Of a stretch of DNA of 36,153 nt, positions 16,255-24,931 are shown piece after piece. Under the pieces are notes generated by a model. The model was not told the origin of the DNA. It saw nothing but the letters and a program-made list of their open reading frames with translations, and did no database searches. The stretch covers positions 1-36,153 of the forward strand of contig CALKFF010000021.1 in the NCBI GenBank assembly GCA_938084585.1. The letters run 5' to 3'. A program made the position numbers and the translations under genes. The number at the start of each line of letters is the position of its first letter. Position 1 is the first letter of the stretch. Origin of the DNA: an uncultured Flavobacteriales bacterium. Lineage in GTDB: Bacteria; Bacteroidota; Bacteroidia; Flavobacteriales_D; Sanyastnellaceae.

Positions 16255-17127
16255 ATGCCTGAGATGTCCCAAAAAACCTGGCTCGTTGTTGTCGCTTCCC
16301 TGGTCCTCGTGATTGCCTTTTTGGGCCACCAAGTCGCAGACCAAAACAACGTCATTGGCGGACTCCACAGCGACAACGCGGAACTGAGCCTCGCCAAGGA
16401 CCAGCTGGTGCTCGACCTGGAGAAAATGCGCTTCTCCTACGACACGCTCGAGACCGAGAATTCCATGATGCTGGCGGAACTCGCCGCCCAACAGGAACGC
16501 ATCGACGGCCTGCTGACGAAAGTGAAAAACGGCTACTGGGAAGTCGCCCGCGCCAAGAAGGAAGCCGAGACGCTGAGGAGCATCATGAAAGGCTACATCG
16601 GCACCATCGACTCGCTCAACCAGCTGAACACCGCCCTGCTGGACGAAAACCTCGCCATGAAGGCGCAGATGGAAGCCGTGTCGCAAGAGAACGCCGACCT
16701 CGTGGAGCGGCAGGAAAACATGGAGGACATGCTCGAGGCAGGCCAAACCCTCCAGGTCGCCGAATTCCTCCCCACCGGCGTGCGCGTCCTCTCCTCGGGT
16801 CGCCAGCGGGACACCGACCGCGCCGACCGGTGCAACAGCCTGCGCGTGTGCTTCACGATCTTGGAGAACCGCATCGCCCCTGTCGGCGACAAGACCCTGC
16901 ACCTGCGCATCACAGACCCCACCGGCCGCGTGTTGCCCGACGAGTCCGGCAGTGCCGAGCTCAGCGCCTCCCGCACCATCGACTACGCGCGCGAGCGCCT
17001 CGACGCTTGCATCTTCTACAACGGCGCAGACGGCAACGCGACCTTGGGCCTCGACGCCGGCACCTACCTCGTGGAAATCCTCGAAGGTGCAGAGGTCATC
17101 GGCACCACCGACCTGGTCCTGCGCTGA
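16255..17127 (+). CDS. Membrane-anchored coiled-coil protein
   Basis: A 290-residue protein with one N-terminal membrane segment (about 8-24, TWLVVVASLVLVIAFLG). A long heptad-rich coiled coil follows (about 30-165, rich in E, K, L, Q) and then a C-terminal beta-rich domain (about 170-290: LRVCFTILENRIAP, LHLRITDPTGRVLPDE, TYLVEILEGAEVIG). This layout is common among uncharacterised Bacteroidota proteins. No enzyme motif is seen. The M4 ATG is an alternative start. It stands alone on the plus strand, divergent from the lysyl-oxidase-domain gene across a 116-base gap. Within that gap CATCTTTG at 16227-16234 resembles a -7 box. Confidence 0.7.
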   Translation: MPEMSQKTWLVVVASLVLVIAFLGHQVADQNNVIGGLHSDNAELSLAKDQLVLDLEKMRFSYDTLETENSMMLAELAAQQERIDGLLTKVKNGYWEVARAKKEAETLRSIMKGYIGTIDSLNQLNTALLDENLAMKAQMEAVSQENADLVERQENMEDMLEAGQTLQVAEFLPTGVRVLSSGRQRDTDRADRCNSLRVCFTILENRIAPVGDKTLHLRITDPTGRVLPDESGSAELSASRTIDYARERLDACIFYNGADGNATLGLDAGTYLVEILEGAEVIGTTDLVLR

Positions 17128-17205
17128 CCCCGCATCCGTCAATCCGCAACCCTCGCCTGTGAATCGGGCGTCGTGGCCAAGCATCTTGACGCGCATCCTT
17201 GCGCC

Positions 17206-17631
17206 ATGGTTTTGGAACGTCGCGCCTGGACTGGCCGCCTCGGGGAGTCGCTCGTGGTCGCAGAACTCGAACAACAGGGACACCGCATCCTCCAACGCAA
17301 CTGGCGCTGGCGCCGCGCGGAGGTGGATGTCATCTCCACGGACGGGACTGCCCTTGTGTTTCACGAGGTGAAATGCCGGTCCGGGCGCGACACTTTAACC
17401 TTGGACCCCATGATGTGGTGGCCCCATGTCGCCCAGCAACGCCGGCTCGTTCAAGCGGCCCATGCGTTCGTGCGCCAGCACCCCGGCACCCCCGGACGAC
17501 TGCGCTTTGACGTGTGGCTCGTCGAGTCTGTGACGACAGGGTCCGCCTCTCCGAGAACCACGCATTTTCCGGACGCATTTGACCCCCACGCCATCCAAGG
17601 CGCAAGCCGCCGAAGGAGGCCGTACCTTTGA
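17206..17631 (+). CDS. YraN/UPF0102 family putative endonuclease
   Basis: A protein of 141 residues from the ATG at 17206; an in-frame GTG at 17173 would add 11. It carries the family signature GRLGESLVVAELEQQGHRIL, then RNWRWRRAEVDVIS and LVFHEVKCRSG. These hold the E, D and ExK residues of a restriction-endonuclease-like (PD-(D/E)xK) core. The family is widespread and small, and its cellular role is uncertain though often linked to DNA or RNA processing. The C-terminus, after GRLRFDVWLVES, extends about 35 residues beyond the usual end and is basic. Its stop lies six bases before the next start, and the promoter box of the next operon sits inside its last codons. Confidence 0.88.
   Translation: MVLERRAWTGRLGESLVVAELEQQGHRILQRNWRWRRAEVDVISTDGTALVFHEVKCRSGRDTLTLDPMMWWPHVAQQRRLVQAAHAFVRQHPGTPGRLRFDVWLVESVTTGSASPRTTHFPDAFDPHAIQGASRRRRPYL
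17623..17630 (+). promoter_or_regulatory. -7 promoter box TACCTTTG upstream of the pseudouridine synthase operon
   Basis: This is an exact match to the Bacteroidota consensus TAnnTTTG. It ends seven bases before the ATG at 17638, so a start site at the usual distance would give a leader of only a few bases or none. It lies inside the end of the YraN-like gene. No TTG is present at the usual -33 distance. Confidence 0.55.
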
Positions 17632-17637
17632 GGCATC

Positions 17638-18513
17638 ATGAAACACAACCCTGACCAAGGCCGCCGAGGAGGCGCCCGCAAGGGAAGTGCCGGACGACGC
17701 AAGTCCGCCCCCGGCGCGAAACCTTCAAACGCTCGTCCCAACCGTGGACGACCTGGCGCCCAGCGCCCCAAGCTCAAGTTTGCCCCCGTGCCGGACTCGA
17801 AGGCCGCGATGCGCCTCAACCGGTACATCGCCCAAGCCGGCGTCTGCTCCCGCCGGGAAGCCGACGTCATGATCGGGGCCGGGGTGGTGAGCGTGAACAA
17901 CAAGGTGATCACCGAGCTCGGGTTCAAGGTGGACCCCACCAAAGACACCGTCAAGGTGGAAGGCGACACCATCCGTCCAGAGACCATGCGCTACGTGTTG
18001 GTCAACAAGCCCAAGAACTTCTTGGCGGTGGAGTACGACCCCAGCGGCCGACGCACCATTGGCGACTTGATCAAGAACGCGTGCCGCGAACGCATCGCCC
18101 CGGTGGACCGCGTGGAGAAGGAGAGCACAGGTTTGATCCTGTTCACCAACGACGGTGAAATGGCCAAGCGCCTCAACCACCCCAAAGTGGCCCTCCGTGA
18201 ACTGTATCACGTCACCTTGGCCAAGAAGGCCACCCCTGAAGATTTGGAAAAGCTGCTGGAAGGCTTCGTGCTGGACCAGGGCTTTGTGAAGGCGAAGGAG
18301 GTGTCGTTCGTCAAAAACGACCCCCACGAAATCGGCATGGAAATCCACAGCAACCGGAGCCGCATCGTGCGCCGGATGTTCGAGCACCTGGGCCACAAAG
18401 TGGTGAAGGTCGACCGCGTGGTGTACGGGCCCCTCACCAAGAAGGACCTGCCCCGCGGCCATTGGCGTCACCTGACCGACGGCGAGTTGAACCTGCTGAG
18501 GATGACCACATGA
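17638..18513 (+). CDS. RsuA/RluB-family pseudouridine synthase with altered catalytic motif
   Basis: A 291-residue protein. Residues 1-55 are a basic, low-complexity tail. An S4 RNA-binding domain follows (about 57-105, MRLNRYIAQAGVCSRREAD), then an RsuA-type synthase domain (about 115-285). The family isomerises uridine in rRNA, and RluB and RsuA types each modify one site. The core LVNKPKNFL, the TNDGEMAKRLNHP segment and YHVTL are all present. The motif normally reading GRLDxxTxGL is here DRVEKESTGL (157-166). The invariant catalytic Asp is thus Glu160 and the Gly is Asp157; codons 18106-18117 are GAC CGC GTG GAG, with no frameshift nearby. It is first in a tight operon with the GT2 gene (4-base overlap). 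It is either a catalytically weak or repurposed paralogue, or it uses a shifted acid. Confidence 0.88.
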   Translation: MKHNPDQGRRGGARKGSAGRRKSAPGAKPSNARPNRGRPGAQRPKLKFAPVPDSKAAMRLNRYIAQAGVCSRREADVMIGAGVVSVNNKVITELGFKVDPTKDTVKVEGDTIRPETMRYVLVNKPKNFLAVEYDPSGRRTIGDLIKNACRERIAPVDRVEKESTGLILFTNDGEMAKRLNHPKVALRELYHVTLAKKATPEDLEKLLEGFVLDQGFVKAKEVSFVKNDPHEIGMEIHSNRSRIVRRMFEHLGHKVVKVDRVVYGPLTKKDLPRGHWRHLTDGELNLLRMTT

Positions 18514-19247
18514 ACCCAAGCCTGGTCATCATTCCGACGTACAACGAGAAGGAAAACGTCGTGCGAATGTTGGACACCGTCATGGGTCTGGAATTCCCTT
18601 TCGACGTCCTCGTGGTGGACGACGGATCTCCCGATGGCACGGCGACGTTGGTCAAGGAAGCCCAAACCAAACACCCCGAGCGCATTCACTTGCTCGAACG
18701 GGAAGGCAAGCTGGGTCTCGGCACAGCCTACATCGCGGGGTTTAAGTGGGCTTTGGCGCGCAACTATGGGTTCATCTTCGAGATGGATTGCGATTTCTCG
18801 CACAACCCCGAGGACCTGTTGCGCTTGCGCGCCGCATGCGACGAAGGGGGTGCGGGCATGTCTGTGGGATCACGCTACGTCAAAGGCGGCGGCGTGGCCA
18901 ACTGGCCCTTGAACCGACTCATCCTGAGCTACGGCGCCTCGTTCTACGTGAACTTCGTCCTGGGGCTGGGCGTCCGCGACAGCACCGCAGGATTTGTATG
19001 CTACCGCCGAGAAACCCTGGAAGCCATCGACCTCGACGCCGTTCAATTCGTCGGGTACGCGTTCCAAATTGAAATGAAGCTCCGCTCCAAGCGCAACGGC
19101 TTCAGCATCCAAGAGGTGCCCATCACCTTCGTCGACCGGGAGTTGGGCACGTCCAAAATGAGCATGAACATTTTCCGAGAAGCGCTCTTGGGGGTCCTCC
19201 AAATGCGCTTCCAACGCATCTTCTATCCGTCCGAGAAACCCTCCTGA
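18510..19247 (+). CDS. Polyprenol-phosphate mannosyltransferase-like GT2
   Basis: A 245-residue family 2 glycosyltransferase of the dolichol-phosphate mannose synthase (DPM1) type, which moves a sugar from a nucleotide donor to a polyprenol phosphate at the membrane. The ATG at 18510 overlaps the previous stop as ATGA. The sequence shows IIPTYNEKENV (8-18), VVDDGSPDGT (35-44), EMDCDFSHNP with the metal-binding D93 and D95, and GSRYVKGG. It also has the late motif FVDRELGTSKM. There is no C-terminal membrane pair, so it is the short soluble type. It is followed after four bases by pyrC, a pairing common in this phylum. Confidence 0.92.
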   Translation: MNPSLVIIPTYNEKENVVRMLDTVMGLEFPFDVLVVDDGSPDGTATLVKEAQTKHPERIHLLEREGKLGLGTAYIAGFKWALARNYGFIFEMDCDFSHNPEDLLRLRAACDEGGAGMSVGSRYVKGGGVANWPLNRLILSYGASFYVNFVLGLGVRDSTAGFVCYRRETLEAIDLDAVQFVGYAFQIEMKLRSKRNGFSIQEVPITFVDRELGTSKMSMNIFREALLGVLQMRFQRIFYPSEKPS

Positions 19248-19251
19248 TTCC

Positions 19252-20628
19252 ATGAACGCCACCCTCTTCCGCCAAGCCCACGTTGTCAACGAAGGCACCG
19301 TCAAGGTGCAGGATGTGCTCATCTCGGGAGATCTCATTGTGGCTGCAGGGGTGGATTTGGCCCAAACCGCAAGCGACCCCGAGGTCCAAGCCCTCGCCGC
19401 GCAAGCCGAGGTGCACGACTGCACGGGCAAATGGCTTATGCCAGGGTGCATCGACGACCAAGTCCACTTTCGTGAGCCTGGGTTGACCCACAAAGCCGAG
19501 ATCGCCACCGAATCGGCGGCAGCCGCAGCTGGGGGCATCACCTCGTTCATGGAGATGCCCAACACCGTCCCCCAGGCGCTGACGCAGGAATTGCTTCAAG
19601 ACAAGTACGACCGTGCCGCGGAGGTCAGCCCTGTGAACTACAGCTTCTTCATGGGCGCAAGCAACCACAACTTGGACGAGGTCCTCAAAACCGACCCCAC
19701 GCGTGTCTGCGGCATCAAAGTCTTCATGGGCTCCTCGACCGGAGACATGTTGGTCGACGAGTCCAAGGTGCTCGAAGGGATCTTCAAAGAGGCCCCCACC
19801 TTGGTGGCGACCCACTGCGAGGACGAGGCCACGGTTCGGGCCAACAGCGCCGCGGCGAAGGAGCGCCACGGCGAACACGTGCCCATCGACCAGCACCCCC
19901 TCATCCGCAGCGCCGAAGCGTGCTACCGCAGCTCGTCGAAGGCCGTGGAATTGGCCACCAAGCTCAACACGCAACTGCACATTCTGCACATCAGCACAGC
20001 CCGTGAGCTGGACCTGTTCGACGGGACCAAGGAACTGGAGGACAAGCGCATCACTGCAGAAGCGTGCATCCACCACCTTTGGTTCAGCGACGCCGACTAC
20101 GCCGACAAGGGCACCCACATCAAGTGGAACCCCGCGGTCAAAACGGCCCACGACCGGGAACAGATTCGCGCGGCCATCTTGGACGGCCGCATCGACGTGG
20201 TGGCCACCGACCACGCGCCCCACACCAAGGAAGAGAAGAACAACAGCTACTTCAAGGCCCCCTCAGGCGGGCCGCTCGTCCAACACGCCCTCGTGGCCAT
20301 GCTCGACCTGGTGCACGACGGGTTGCTCCCCGTCGAAAAGGTCGTGGACCTGATGTCCCATCGGGTGGCGCGCCTCTTCCGCATGGCCGACCGGGGCTTC
20401 ATTCGCCCCGGCATGAAGGCTGACTTGGTGGTGGTTCAGCCCAACGACCCGTGGACGGTCCACGAGGACAACGTGATGTCCAAGTGCGGTTGGTCTCCCT
20501 TCCAAGGCCACACGTTCAAAAGCCGTGTGCACGAGACGTGGGTGAACGGCACCCAAGTGTGGAACGGCCAACGCATCACCACCACCCACGGCCACCACGT
20601 GGGGGAACGGTTGACCTTCGCCCGTTGA
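19252..20628 (+). CDS. pyrC: Dihydroorotase
   Basis: A 458-residue amidohydrolase that closes carbamoyl-aspartate to dihydroorotate in pyrimidine synthesis. Seen are PGCIDDQVHFREPGLTHK (64-81), MEMPNT, GIKVFMGSSTG with the likely carboxylated Lys, THCED, HILHIST and VATDHAPHTKEEK. The usual HxH metal pair is QVH here (Q70, H72); I recall the DDQVHFREPG form from other Bacteroidota dihydroorotases, so I treat it as a group trait. It lies third in the operon beginning at 17638, four bases after the GT2 gene and one base before the next start. Confidence 0.93.
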   Translation: MNATLFRQAHVVNEGTVKVQDVLISGDLIVAAGVDLAQTASDPEVQALAAQAEVHDCTGKWLMPGCIDDQVHFREPGLTHKAEIATESAAAAAGGITSFMEMPNTVPQALTQELLQDKYDRAAEVSPVNYSFFMGASNHNLDEVLKTDPTRVCGIKVFMGSSTGDMLVDESKVLEGIFKEAPTLVATHCEDEATVRANSAAAKERHGEHVPIDQHPLIRSAEACYRSSSKAVELATKLNTQLHILHISTARELDLFDGTKELEDKRITAEACIHHLWFSDADYADKGTHIKWNPAVKTAHDREQIRAAILDGRIDVVATDHAPHTKEEKNNSYFKAPSGGPLVQHALVAMLDLVHDGLLPVEKVVDLMSHRVARLFRMADRGFIRPGMKADLVVVQPNDPWTVHEDNVMSKCGWSPFQGHTFKSRVHETWVNGTQVWNGQRITTTHGHHVGERLTFAR

Positions 20629-20629
20629 C

Positions 20630-21091
20630 ATGGCAGGGCGTCTGATTTGGGCAGCCCTGTTGGGCGCGATGACGCTTGGCCCAGGATGCACCACCCCGCC
20701 CGTGGACGGCCCCGTGGACCCCACGCCGCCTTCAGGGATCATGCCCAAGGACAGCTTTGTCCTGGTTCTTGCGGAAGTCCAACTTGTGGAAGGCGTCGCC
20801 CAACTGCGCACCTACCGCAACGACAACGAACGGCAGCGGTTGGCCGAGGCGTACAACGACGTGTGGGCCAGAACCGGCGTAAGTGCCGCACGCTTTGAGC
20901 GCAGCCACGCGTGGTGGTGGGGACAGCCTGCCGCCATGAAATCGGTCTTGCGGAATGTGGTGGACCGGTTGAAGGACATGGAGGCCGAGCTCAACCGCAA
21001 CGACACCACGGTGTCTGGCCAATCCGCCAAGTTCCGCGCACCAAGCCCTGACCAGGCCAACCCCAAGGGCGGCGATCAATTGCCCAACTGA
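20630..21091 (+). CDS. DUF4296-type putative lipoprotein
   Basis: A 153-residue protein with a hydrophobic N-terminus (RLIWAALLGAMTLGPGC) and Cys20 as the likely lipidated residue, although GPGC is not an ideal lipobox. The region MPKDSFVLVLAEVQLVEG ... YNDVWARTGVSAARFERSHA matches the DUF4296 pattern. In Bacteroidota such genes commonly follow a dihydroorotase gene, as here. The function is unknown. The C-terminal tail is polar and proline-rich. The end overlaps the convergent epimerase gene by 16 bases. Confidence 0.8.
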   Translation: MAGRLIWAALLGAMTLGPGCTTPPVDGPVDPTPPSGIMPKDSFVLVLAEVQLVEGVAQLRTYRNDNERQRLAEAYNDVWARTGVSAARFERSHAWWWGQPAAMKSVLRNVVDRLKDMEAELNRNDTTVSGQSAKFRAPSPDQANPKGGDQLPN

Positions 21092-22098
21092 GCGAGGTAC
21101 GCCGCGGCCGTATCCTGGATGGCTTGTTCCAGCGGGGTGTAATTCCACTCTGGGCCCACCGTGCCCATGACCTCCACCACCCGACTGCCGTCGTAGGTGT
21201 GGTTGGCCCCGGTGTTGCCGATGCTTTCGCGGGTCGCCACGGCGCGCTTGCCCGTGATCCATTCCGCCACAGCGAAGACCCTCCAAATCAGGCCGCGCAT
21301 CCAAGGATGCACGGGACGTGATGGGCGGGGTTTGCCCAGCGCGTCAGCGATGTGGTCCATCACCTTTTGGTACGGCCACTGGTCGCCGCACAACACAAAA
21401 CGCTGGTCCCGAACGTCGCTCATGCCCAAGCGCACGCACACCTCCGCCACGTCCTTTGAGGCCACAAAGCCGTTGCTGCCCGTGGGGTGCCACTTCAAAC
21501 CCTTGTCGATGTGGCGGAACAACGCGCCCGAGCTGCGGCTGAAGTCGCCAGGGCCCAACACCACGGTCGGGTTGACGACCACCAGGCCGCCTTCCAGCCC
21601 TTCTGCGGCGCCACGCCACGCCTCCATTTCTGCGCGGTGCTTGCTGCGGGCATATGCGGTGGTGCCTGGCTGTTCCTCGAACAACGTGTCCTCCGTGGTG
21701 GGCTCTCCGGCCTTGCGTCCCAACGCCGCGACGCTGCTCACATGCACCAAGCGCGGCGTGTTGCGATGGAGCATGGCGTTCACCAAGTGGGCCGTGCCGT
21801 CGGCGTTGATGCGGGTCATGGCCGCGGCATCAGCCGGGTGGAACGACACGAGGGCCGCGCAATGGTACACGGTGTCCACCCCGTCCAAGGCGTCTTCCAA
21901 GCTGGCTTGGTCGGTCACGTCGCCTTCGCACCACGTCAACCGGTCGAGCGCTTCGGGACACGCCTCTTGCACCGCGTCGAGGACGCGCTGGCGATGGCTG
22001 GAGGGGCGGTGAAGGGCGCGGACGGTTTGGCCTTGCTGAAGGAGCTTCACCACAATTGGCATGCCCACAATGCCTGTCGCGCCCGTGACCAAATTCAT
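21076..22098 (-). CDS. NAD-dependent epimerase/dehydratase (extended SDR)
   Basis: A 340-residue extended short-chain dehydrogenase. The Rossmann motif GATGIVG (6-12) starts almost at the N-terminus. CEGDVTD holds the Asp next to the adenine site, and HVSSVAALG and AYARSKHRAE supply the active-site Ser, Tyr and Lys. The substrate cannot be told from sequence; the pattern is like the 3-beta-HSD or dihydroflavonol-reductase-type branch found in many Bacteroidota. It is a single gene, divergent from uvrC, and its 3' end overlaps the DUF4296 gene. Confidence 0.88.
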   Translation of the reverse strand: MNLVTGATGIVGMPIVVKLLQQGQTVRALHRPSSHRQRVLDAVQEACPEALDRLTWCEGDVTDQASLEDALDGVDTVYHCAALVSFHPADAAAMTRINADGTAHLVNAMLHRNTPRLVHVSSVAALGRKAGEPTTEDTLFEEQPGTTAYARSKHRAEMEAWRGAAEGLEGGLVVVNPTVVLGPGDFSRSSGALFRHIDKGLKWHPTGSNGFVASKDVAEVCVRLGMSDVRDQRFVLCGDQWPYQKVMDHIADALGKPRPSRPVHPWMRGLIWRVFAVAEWITGKRAVATRESIGNTGANHTYDGSRVVEVMGTVGPEWNYTPLEQAIQDTAAAYLAQLGN

Positions 22099-22102
22099 GC
22101 CC

Positions 22103-22110
22103 GCAAAGTA
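22103..22110 (-). promoter_or_regulatory. -7-like box TACTTTGC before the epimerase gene
   Basis: Read on the minus strand, TACTTTGC ends four bases before the ATG at 22098. It keeps the TAnnTT core but ends GC rather than TG. The four-base spacing equals that of three other genes in this window. Confidence 0.4.
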
Positions 22111-22120
22111 CTGCGGGGGC

Positions 22121-22128
22121 TACCTTCG
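22121..22128 (+). promoter_or_regulatory. -7-like box TACCTTCG before uvrC
   Basis: TACCTTCG ends seven bases before the uvrC ATG at 22136, the same spacing as at 17638. It differs from TAnnTTTG only by C at position 7. It supports the ATG at 22136 rather than upstream in-frame codons, and it predicts a very short or absent leader. Confidence 0.5.
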
Positions 22129-22135
22129 TTCGACC

Positions 22136-23935
22136 ATGGCCGCCTCCGAACACATCCAAGCGATCTTGGACCGATTGCCGCACGAACCGGGGGTGTACCA
22201 GCACTTCGACGGCGACGGCAAACTCCTCTACATCGGGAAGGCCAAGAACCTGAAGAAGCGCGTCTCGAGCTACTTCACCAAGGGCGACCACAACGGAAAG
22301 ACGGTGTTGCTGGTCCGAAAAATCCGCGACATCCAGTGGATCGTGACGGCCAGTGAAGCCGACGCCTTGTTGCTCGAGAACAACATGATCAAGGAGCACA
22401 AACCGCTCTACAACATTCAGCTCAAGGACGACAAGACCTACCCGTTCATCGTCTTGAAGAAGGAGCGCTTTCCCAGGATCTTCCCCACCCGCCAGGTGCG
22501 GCGCGACGGCAGCGAGTACTTCGGACCGTACTCCCACGTGAAGGGCATGCACGCGGTGTTGGACCTCTGCAAGAAGCTCTACCCCGTGCGCACATGCAGC
22601 TTGGCGCTCACCGAGGAGAACATCACCTCGGGCAAATTCCGCGTGTGCCTTGAATACCATATCGGCAATTGCCTTGGCCCTTGCGTCGGCAAGCAAACCG
22701 AGTCCGAGTACGCCGAAAGCATCGCCGCCATACGTCACGTGCTCAAGGGCAACTTGGGCATCGTGAAAACCACGCTGAAAGCGTCCATGGCCGAGGCGGC
22801 GGCGGACCTTCGGTTTGAGGAAGCGGAGCGCTTGAAGCTCAAGCTCGAGGCCGTGTCCAAGTTCCAAGCGAAGAGCACCGTCGTCCACCCGACCGTGTCG
22901 GACGTGGAGGTGTACGGGTTGGTGAGCGACGCGAAGTCCGCGTTTGTGCACTTCATGCGCATCCACAACGGGGCCGTGGTCCAAGGCCAAACCCTCGAAT
23001 TCCGCCGCCGCCTCGACGAGCCTGACGACGAGATTTTGGCCGCGGCCATCCCCCAAGTTCGAGACCGGTTCAACGTCGCGAGCCGAACCGTGTTGGCCCA
23101 AGTGGAGGTGGACATCGTGGGGGCAGAATGTTTGGTGCCACAGCGGGGGGACAAGAAGAAGCTGCTCGAGATGGCACTGCGCAACGCCCAGTTTGCCCTG
23201 CGTGACAAGCACGCCCAATTGGAGCAAGTCGACCCGGACGCCGCGCGCGACCGGTTGATGGAAACGATGATGCACGACCTGCGCCTCAAGGAACATCCCG
23301 TGCACATGGAATGCTTCGACAACTCGAACATCCACGGCACCAACCCCGCCTCAGCGTGCGTCGTCTTCCGAAATGGCAAACCGGCCAAGCGCGACTACCG
23401 CAAATTCAACATCCGCACGGTGGAGGGGCCGGACGACTTCGCAAGCATGAAAGAGGCGGTGTACCGACGCTACAAACGGCTGCGCGACGAAGGGGAGTCG
23501 CTCCCTCAAATGGTGGTCATCGACGGCGGCAAGGGCCAACTCTCCCACGCCATGGAGGCCATCGACGAATTGGGCTTGCGCGGGAAAATCGCCTTTGTCG
23601 GCATCGCCAAGCGGCTCGAAGAATTGTACTTCCCTGGCGACAGCGTGCCCATCTACTTGGACAAGCGCTCGCCCACTCTGCGCGTCGTGCAACACATGCG
23701 GGACGAGGCGCACCGGTTCTCCCTGGCCCACCACCGCAAGCGCAGGAGCAAGGCCTTCCTGCACTCTGAGTTGGACGACATTTCAGGCATCGGGCCCAAG
23801 ACGCGAACCGCGCTCATGGCGGCCTTCGGCGACGTGAAGGCCATTTCAGAAGCGTCCGAGAAGCAGCTGCTGAATGTGGTGAGCTTGAAGGTCGCACGGG
23901 CCATCCGCGTGCATTTCCACGGGAGCGAGGCCTGA
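22136..23935 (+). CDS. uvrC: UvrABC excinuclease subunit C
   Basis: A 599-residue protein of usual family length that makes both incisions in nucleotide excision repair. An N-terminal GIY-YIG nuclease domain (LPHEPGVYQHFDGDGKLLYI, then GKAKNLKKRV, residues about 12-45) is followed by a Cys-containing region and a UVR-type segment near 215-250. The RNase H-like second nuclease region has ECFDNSNIHGTNPASACVVF and VVIDGGKGQLS. A C-terminal helix-hairpin-helix pair (ISGIGPKTRTALMAAFG) completes it. The ATG at 22136 is chosen over upstream in-frame codons because it matches family N-termini and follows a -7 box. It converges on the nitronate-monooxygenase-like gene seven bases away. Confidence 0.96.
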   Translation: MAASEHIQAILDRLPHEPGVYQHFDGDGKLLYIGKAKNLKKRVSSYFTKGDHNGKTVLLVRKIRDIQWIVTASEADALLLENNMIKEHKPLYNIQLKDDKTYPFIVLKKERFPRIFPTRQVRRDGSEYFGPYSHVKGMHAVLDLCKKLYPVRTCSLALTEENITSGKFRVCLEYHIGNCLGPCVGKQTESEYAESIAAIRHVLKGNLGIVKTTLKASMAEAAADLRFEEAERLKLKLEAVSKFQAKSTVVHPTVSDVEVYGLVSDAKSAFVHFMRIHNGAVVQGQTLEFRRRLDEPDDEILAAAIPQVRDRFNVASRTVLAQVEVDIVGAECLVPQRGDKKKLLEMALRNAQFALRDKHAQLEQVDPDAARDRLMETMMHDLRLKEHPVHMECFDNSNIHGTNPASACVVFRNGKPAKRDYRKFNIRTVEGPDDFASMKEAVYRRYKRLRDEGESLPQMVVIDGGKGQLSHAMEAIDELGLRGKIAFVGIAKRLEELYFPGDSVPIYLDKRSPTLRVVQHMRDEAHRFSLAHHRKRRSKAFLHSELDDISGIGPKTRTALMAAFGDVKAISEASEKQLLNVVSLKVARAIRVHFHGSEA

Positions 23936-23942
23936 GGTCGGG

Positions 23943-24905
23943 TCAGAATTCAAACTTCCCGCCCAGGCGCGGACCAGCCAGGTCACGGCACTCCTGCGCC
24001 AGCCTGCGCAAGAGGTCGCCTGCCGGCTCGAGGCCGTCGATCATGGACGCGATTTGGCCGATCTCGAGTTCCCCTTCGTCCAGGTCCCCCTCGAACATGC
24101 CTTGCTTCGCGCGGCCCCGGCCGAGGAGGGTCCGAAGTTCATCGGGGGTGGCGCCCCGTTGCTGGGCTTCGATGACTTGCCGGGCGAAGTCGTTGTGAAG
24201 AAGGCGGACCGGGGTGACGGATTTGAGTTCAAGGCTGGTGGCCCCTTCACCGGCCGCCAAGACGGCGTCCTTGAACGCGACGTGGGCCGAGCTTTCTGGG
24301 GTGGCGACGAAGCGAGACCCGAGCTGAACGCCATCCGCCCCGAGCACCATGGCCGCCACAATCGACCGGCCGTCGTGCAAGCCGCCCGCCGCGATGACTG
24401 GCACGTCGCACGCGTCCGACACCGCGGGCACGAGGCACATGGTCGTGGTCTCTTCACGGCCGTTGTGGCCTCCAGCTTCAAAGCCCTCCGCCACGACCGC
24501 ATCCACACCAGCGGCTTGAGCCTTCAGGGCAAATTGCACGCTGCTCACCACGTGGACCACCTTGATGCCGTGTTCTTGCAAATGGGCCGTCCACGTCTTG
24601 GGGTTGCCTGCACTGGTGAACACGACGGGCACGCCAAGTTCCACGATGCTCTTCATGTGCTCCTCCACGGCGGGGTACAAGAGCGGCACATTGACGGCAA
24701 ACGGTTTGCCCGGGGCGGCGGCTTGAAGCTTTTGGATTTGGTCTCTCAAGACTTCAGGGTACATGCTGCCTGCGCCCAAAATGCCGAGTCCACCGGCCGC
24801 GCTCACGGCGCTGGCCAATTCCCAACCGCTGCACCACACCATGCCCGCTTGGATGATTGGCACCTCGATGCCCAACAAATCGCAAATCCGGTTGCTCGTC
24901 TTCAT
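23943..24905 (-). CDS. Nitronate monooxygenase / FabK-like FMN enzyme
   Basis: A 320-residue TIM-barrel flavoprotein. MKTSNRICDLLGIEVPIIQA matches family N-termini, so the ATG at 24905 is preferred. The ATG at 24935 overlaps the previous stop as ATGA and remains possible. Seen are QAGMVWCSGWELASAVSAAG (substrate/flavin loop), GIKVVHVVSSV, EGFEAGGHNG (the GGH motif with the family active-site His), VIAAGGLHDGRS (phosphate-binding loop) and GADGVQLGSRF. The family includes nitronate monooxygenases and enoyl-ACP reductase II (FabK), and I cannot decide between them. It is the last gene of the thiL operon. Confidence 0.85.
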   Translation of the reverse strand: MKTSNRICDLLGIEVPIIQAGMVWCSGWELASAVSAAGGLGILGAGSMYPEVLRDQIQKLQAAAPGKPFAVNVPLLYPAVEEHMKSIVELGVPVVFTSAGNPKTWTAHLQEHGIKVVHVVSSVQFALKAQAAGVDAVVAEGFEAGGHNGREETTTMCLVPAVSDACDVPVIAAGGLHDGRSIVAAMVLGADGVQLGSRFVATPESSAHVAFKDAVLAAGEGATSLELKSVTPVRLLHNDFARQVIEAQQRGATPDELRTLLGRGRAKQGMFEGDLDEGELEIGQIASMIDGLEPAGDLLRRLAQECRDLAGPRLGGKFEF

Positions 24906-24931
24906 GCCTCCAAGGTCGCGGTCCTCCCGCG

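Noticed and set aside
18061-18180. A frameshift pair explaining the odd DRVE motif of the pseudouridine synthase
   Set aside because: Residues on both sides (RIAPV and STGLILFTNDG) are in frame and well conserved; only substitutions explain it.
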